Shown piece after piece: positions 60,697 through 64,000 of a DNA stretch of 64,000 nucleotides (position 1 is the first letter of the stretch; each line of letters begins with the position of its first letter). Both the position numbers and the translations under genes were made by a program. The notes below the pieces were generated by a model. That model made no database searches. It was not told the origin of the DNA and saw nothing but the letters and a program-made list of their open reading frames with translations. This stretch comes from Modestobacter sp. VKM Ac-2984 (GTDB lineage Bacteria > Actinomycetota > Actinomycetes > Mycobacteriales > Geodermatophilaceae), in assembly GCF_026967985.1 (NCBI RefSeq), contig NZ_JAPVBJ010000003.1, positions 1 to 64,000 of the forward strand. The letters are read 5' to 3'.

Positions 60697-62699
60697 GCGT
60701 GCTCCCGCTGGACGCCGCCGACGGCGTCACGGAGGACCCCGGCCCGCCGGCCCGCCGGCGCGTGCCCGAGGTGCTCCGCCGGCCTGGTGGGCTGCTGGCC
60801 GCCGGCTGGCTGCTGTTCATGGTCGTGGCGTCGCTGACCGCACCGTGGTGGCGCCCCTACGGCGTCGCCGAGCAGGACCTCGCCAACCGGCTGGCGCTGC
60901 CGTCGGCCGAGCACTGGTTGGGCACCGACCCGCTCGGCCGGGACCTGCTCAGCCGGATCTTCACCGCCGGCACCGAGCCGCTGCTCTCCTCCGCGGTGAC
61001 CGTCCTGGTCGCCTTCGGGATCGGCCTGCCGCTGGCCCTGATCGCCGCCGAGCGCGGGCCCCGCGTCGAGCGGGTGATCAGCCGGGTGACCGAGGTGTTC
61101 CTCGCGCTGCCCTCGACGATCCTGCTGCTGGCCGTCATCGGCGTGATCGGGGTGCGGATCTTCATCATCATGGCCGTCCTCGGCGTGCTGATCTCCGCCG
61201 CGGTCTACCGGGTGATGCTCGGCGTGGCCCAGTCGGTCCGCACCCGGCTCTTCGTGGACGCCGCCCGGGTCAACGGTCTGGGCTCGCTGCGGGTGAACGT
61301 GGTCCACGTGCTGCCGTCGATGGCCACCGTCATCGCCGTGCAGGCGGCCCAGCTGTACGGGATCGGCCTGCTCATCGTCGCGGGCCTGGCCTTCCTCGGC
61401 TTCGGTCCGGCCGAGCCCGACCCCAGCTGGGGGTTCATGATCCAGGACGCGTCGTCCTACGTGTTCAACGCGCCGTGGCTGATGGTGCCCACCGGGCTGG
61501 TCCTCGCGCTCACCGTGATCGCCGCCAACGAGCTGGCCGACGCGATCGCGGGCAAGGCCGCGGGGGAGGCCGCACCGGCCCGCCGGCGGCGCCGGTCGCC
61601 GGCGCGGACCGCCCCGCTCGACGGCGCGGCGGAGCTCGCCCCGGCCGACCCGGCCGCCGTCCTGGAGGTCCGGGACCTCACCATCTCCGTCGACGACGGC
61701 GCCGACCTGGTCACCGGGGTCTCGTTCGCGCTGCGGCCGGGCCGGGTGCTCGGTCTGGTCGGTGAGTCCGGGTGCGGCAAGACGATGACCGCGCGGTCGC
61801 TGCTCGGTCTGCTGCCCGACGGTGTGTCGGTGCGCGGCGGGGCGATCCACTGGCGTGGTCAGGACCTGGTCGGTCGCACGGAGAAGGAGCTGAGCGCTGT
61901 CCGGGGGCGGGAGATCGCGCTGATCTCCCAGGAGCCGATGGTGGCGCTGGACCCGATGTTCTCCGTCGCCTACCAGCTCACCCAGCCGATCCGCCGGTTC
62001 CGCGGCGTCGGCCGGGGCGAGGCGCGGCGGATCGCCGCGGAGCTGCTGCGCAACGTGGGCATCGTCGACGCCGAGCGGGTGCTGGGGAGCTACCCGCACC
62101 AGCTCTCCGGCGGCATGGCCCAGCGCGTGTGCATCGCGCTGGCGCTCACCGGTGAGCCGGACCTGCTGATCGCCGACGAGCCGACGACCGCGCTGGACGT
62201 CACCGTGCAGGCGGAGATCCTCACCCTGCTGCGGGCGCTGGTCCAGGACACCGGGCTGTCGGTGGTGGTCGTCAGCCACGACCTCGGGGTCGTCGCCGAC
62301 ATCTGCGACGACGTGGCCGTGATGTACGCCGGCGCGGTGGTCGAGTCCGGCACCACGGCCGCCGTCCTCGACGCGCCGGAGCACCCGTACACCCAGGCGC
62401 TGCTGGCGGCGAACCCGCACGTGCCCGACGGCGTCGCGGTGCCGGTGCGGCTGGCGTCGATCCCCGGGACGGTGCCCCCGCCCGGCTCATGGCCGGCCGG
62501 CTGCCGGTTCGCCACCCGCTGCCAGTTCGCCCAGGACCAGTGCCGGTCCCCGTTCCCGGCCCGGCCTGCCCACGCCACCGGCTCGGTGCTCTGCGTCCGG
62601 GCCGACGAGCTCGCCGACGCCCACGTCAGCTGGGACGCCGACCACGTCGGTGCGGCGCAGGCCCCCGCCACCACCCCGACCGCAGGAGCGTCCCGATGA
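60693..62699 (+). CDS. fused ABC permease-ATPase (OppC-OppD)
   Basis: 668-aa fusion. Residues about 1-290 are an OppC-type permease ([22 protein letters not shown] and the [22 protein letters not shown] end). An Arg/Pro/Ala-rich linker of about 30 residues leads into a full OppD-type ATPase: Walker [10 protein letters not shown]-loop [14 protein letters not shown], signature LSGGMAQR, Walker [13 protein letters not shown], switch [11 protein letters not shown]. The C-terminal Cys-containing segment ([14 protein letters not shown]) may hold an iron-sulfur or zinc site as in other OppD proteins. The GTG start overlaps the OppB stop and the end overlaps the last ATPase gene, so the operon is tightly coupled. 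Confidence 0.92.
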   Translation: MSVLPLDAADGVTEDPGPPARRRVPEVLRRPGGLLAAGWLLFMVVASLTAPWWRPYGVAEQDLANRLALPSAEHWLGTDPLGRDLLSRIFTAGTEPLLSSAVTVLVAFGIGLPLALIAAERGPRVERVISRVTEVFLALPSTILLLAVIGVIGVRIFIIMAVLGVLISAAVYRVMLGVAQSVRTRLFVDAARVNGLGSLRVNVVHVLPSMATVIAVQAAQLYGIGLLIVAGLAFLGFGPAEPDPSWGFMIQDASSYVFNAPWLMVPTGLVLALTVIAANELADAIAGKAAGEAAPARRRRRSPARTAPLDGAAELAPADPAAVLEVRDLTISVDDGADLVTGVSFALRPGRVLGLVGESGCGKTMTARSLLGLLPDGVSVRGGAIHWRGQDLVGRTEKELSAVRGREIALISQEPMVALDPMFSVAYQLTQPIRRFRGVGRGEARRIAAELLRNVGIVDAERVLGSYPHQLSGGMAQRVCIALALTGEPDLLIADEPTTALDVTVQAEILTLLRALVQDTGLSVVVVSHDLGVVADICDDVAVMYAGAVVESGTTAAVLDAPEHPYTQALLAANPHVPDGVAVPVRLASIPGTVPPPGSWPAGCRFATRCQFAQDQCRSPFPARPAHATGSVLCVRADELADAHVSWDADHVGAAQAPATTPTAGASR

Positions 62700-63718
62700 C
62701 CGCGCTGGCCGACCCCACCCGCGAGGTCCACCCGGGCGAGCAGGCACCCGCACTCCGGGTCCGCGACCTGGTCGTCCGCTACGGCTCGGGTCGCCGGGCG
62801 CGCAGCACCCCGCCGGCGGTGGACGGCGTCAGCTTCGACATCGCGCCCGGGGAGACGCTCGGCCTGGTCGGGGAGTCCGGGTCGGGCAAGTCCACGATCG
62901 GCAAGGCGGTCCTGGGCCTGCAGCGACCGACCGCCGGCACGGTCGAGGTGGCCGGGCAGGACGTCACCGCCATGTCGCTCAAGCAGCGCAGCCGCCAGGT
63001 GGCGGACCTGCGGGTGGTCTTCCAGGACCCGTACTCCTCGCTGAACCCCGCCCGCACCATCGGCCAGACCCTGGTCGAGCCGCTGCGGCTGATGGGCGTG
63101 ACCGGCGCCGAGGCGCTGGCCCGGGCCCGGTCCGGGCTGGAGTCCGTGGGCCTCCCGGCCGAGGCCGTGGACCGTCGCCCGGCGCAGTTCTCCGGGGGCC
63201 AGCGGCAGCGCATCGCCATCGCCCGGGCGCTGGTCTGCGACCCCAAGGTGGTCGTGCTGGACGAGCCGGTGTCCGCCCTGGACCTGTCCACCCAGGCGCA
63301 GGTGCTCAACCTGCTGGCCGACCTCCGCGACCAGCGCGGGCTGTCCTTCCTCTTCATCGCCCACGACCTGGGCGTGGTGCGCTTCCTGTCCCAGCGCACC
63401 GTCGTCCTCTACCGCGGCCAGGTCATGGAGACCGGCCCGGCCGAGCAGGTGGCCCAACAGCCCCGGCACCCGTACACCCTGGCGCTGACCGCGGCGGCTC
63501 CGGTGCCGCGCCCCGCCGAGCAGGCCGCGCGTCGTGCGGCCCGGGAGGCCGCCGGCTTCGGCACCGCGGGCGCCGCCTCCCCGTCGGTCACCGGCTGCCC
63601 CTTCGTGCCGCGCTGCCCGTTCTCCACCGACGTCTGTGTGGAGCAGCGGCCGCCGCTCCGGCTGCTCGACGGCTCGCTCACCGCCTGCCACCACGCCGAG
63701 CGGGTCCCCAGGCCGTGA
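62696..63718 (+). CDS. ABC transporter ATP-binding protein (OppF type)
   Basis: 340-aa ATPase. Walker A is GESGSGKST, the Q-loop region [16 protein letters not shown], the signature FSGGQRQR, Walker [13 protein letters not shown] and the switch His lies in [12 protein letters not shown]. The C-terminal oligopeptide-type extension carries [14 protein letters not shown], a Cys cluster like that of OppF/DppF. AGGAG precedes the ATG, which overlaps the fused gene stop by 4 bp. Its own stop overlaps the rhamnosidase start, linking import and hydrolysis. Confidence 0.92.
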   Translation: MTALADPTREVHPGEQAPALRVRDLVVRYGSGRRARSTPPAVDGVSFDIAPGETLGLVGESGSGKSTIGKAVLGLQRPTAGTVEVAGQDVTAMSLKQRSRQVADLRVVFQDPYSSLNPARTIGQTLVEPLRLMGVTGAEALARARSGLESVGLPAEAVDRRPAQFSGGQRQRIAIARALVCDPKVVVLDEPVSALDLSTQAQVLNLLADLRDQRGLSFLFIAHDLGVVRFLSQRTVVLYRGQVMETGPAEQVAQQPRHPYTLALTAAAPVPRPAEQAARRAAREAAGFGTAGAASPSVTGCPFVPRCPFSTDVCVEQRPPLRLLDGSLTACHHAERVPRP

Positions 63719-64000
63719 GGGAGGACCCCCCTGCCCCCCACCACCTGCGGGTCGAGCACCTCGACCAGGCACTCGGCATCCGGAGCAGCACGCCGCGGCT
63801 GTCCTGGCAGCTGCCGGCCGGTGCCCGCGAGCAGCTGGCCGCCCGGATCACCACCGACACCGGCTGGGACACCGGCTGGGTGGAGCACGACCGGAGCCTG
63901 CTGGTGCCCTACGCCGGTCCGCCGCTGGGGTCGTGCCAGCGGGTGCAGTGGCGGGTGGCGGTCCGCACCGACCTCGGCGAGAGCCCCGCGTCGGAGCCGG
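63715..64000 (+). CDS. GH78 alpha-L-rhamnosidase, N-terminal fragment (cut by window end)
   Basis: The frame opens with a GTG overlapping the ABC ATPase stop (GTGA) and stays open to the end, 95 codons. The start [25 protein letters not shown] is the typical opening of bacterial alpha-L-rhamnosidases, followed by the [14 protein letters not shown] beta-strands of the N-terminal fibronectin-like domain. The catalytic barrel lies outside the window. It would remove terminal rhamnose, for example from a rutinoside or neohesperidoside. Its position ties it to the importer and to the glucosidase and quercetinase genes. Confidence 0.85.
   Translation, partial: MREDPPAPHHLRVEHLDQALGIRSSTPRLSWQLPAGAREQLAARITTDTGWDTGWVEHDRSLLVPYAGPPLGSCQRVQWRVAVRTDLGESPASEP

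Noticed and set aside
63719-63745. Another copy of the 16-kb palindrome arm (GGAGGACCCCCCTGCCCCCC)
   Set aside because: There is no matching inverted arm nearby, and the stretch is the 5' end of the rhamnosidase gene. The similarity is low complexity.

Overview
The window is a high-GC chromosomal segment with dense coding, many GTG starts, 4-bp ATGA/GTGA overlaps and GC-rich hairpin terminators without U-tracts. A Zur regulator, a cyclic di-AMP riboswitch ahead of a cell-wall lytic enzyme, an MftD homologue and CE1758/CE1759-type flavin enzymes all point to an actinobacterium. The gene content would suit the Geodermatophilaceae (Blastococcus, Geodermatophilus, Modestobacter), but that is inference. 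I saw no rRNA, tRNA, CRISPR array, transposase or phage gene.

Layout. Positions 0.1-12.8 kb hold redox and housekeeping genes: a DyP peroxidase, cupin, universal stress protein, methyltransferase, riboswitch-controlled lytic transglycosylase, YceI protein, an MftD homologue without the rest of a mycofactocin cluster, a beta-lactamase-fold hydrolase, a two-component flavin monooxygenase pair and a paired acyl-CoA dehydrogenase operon. Positions 13.0-16.0 kb carry a c-di-GMP operon (PAS-GGDEF-EAL plus HDOD) that ends in a 114-nt palindrome shared with a convergent secreted amidase. Positions 17.9-27.0 kb hold several uncharacterised small proteins, a CoA-transferase, a Tat-exported PhoD phosphatase and a succinate-semialdehyde dehydrogenase.

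Positions 27.0-39.1 kb look like a zinc homeostasis island. It contains znuA-znuC-znuB behind a Zur-box-like palindrome, a nickel/peptide-type ABC importer with fused permeases behind a second Zur-like site, a divergent MFS transporter, a P1B-4 metal-exporting ATPase divergent from an SmtB/CzrA-type repressor around a palindromic operator, and zur itself. Positions 39.1-49.2 kb are mixed: an aldo/keto reductase, a pentapeptide protein, small Cys-rich and basic proteins, pdxY, a secreted GH10 xylanase, a sugar kinase and a second EAL protein.

Positions 49.1-64.0 kb form the most interesting region, a probable flavonoid-glycoside (rutin-like) catabolic regulon. It encodes a GH78 alpha-L-rhamnosidase (cut by the window end), a GH1 beta-glucosidase, a monocupin quercetin 2,3-dioxygenase, an alpha/beta esterase suited to depside cleavage, a class A flavin hydroxylase, an FAH-family hydrolase, a DUF3500 protein of unknown chemistry, a Gfo/Idh/MocA oxidoreductase, an oligopeptide/oligosaccharide-type ABC importer and an IclR regulator. 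Four nearly identical 15-bp sites (consensus TGCCATTGACCGGCA) sit in front of the four transcription units, so the regulator and its regulon can be read from the sequence. Proposed flow: import of the rutinoside, removal of rhamnose and glucose, ring-C opening of the aglycone with release of CO, ester hydrolysis, then hydroxylation and cleavage of the phloroglucinol-type ring.
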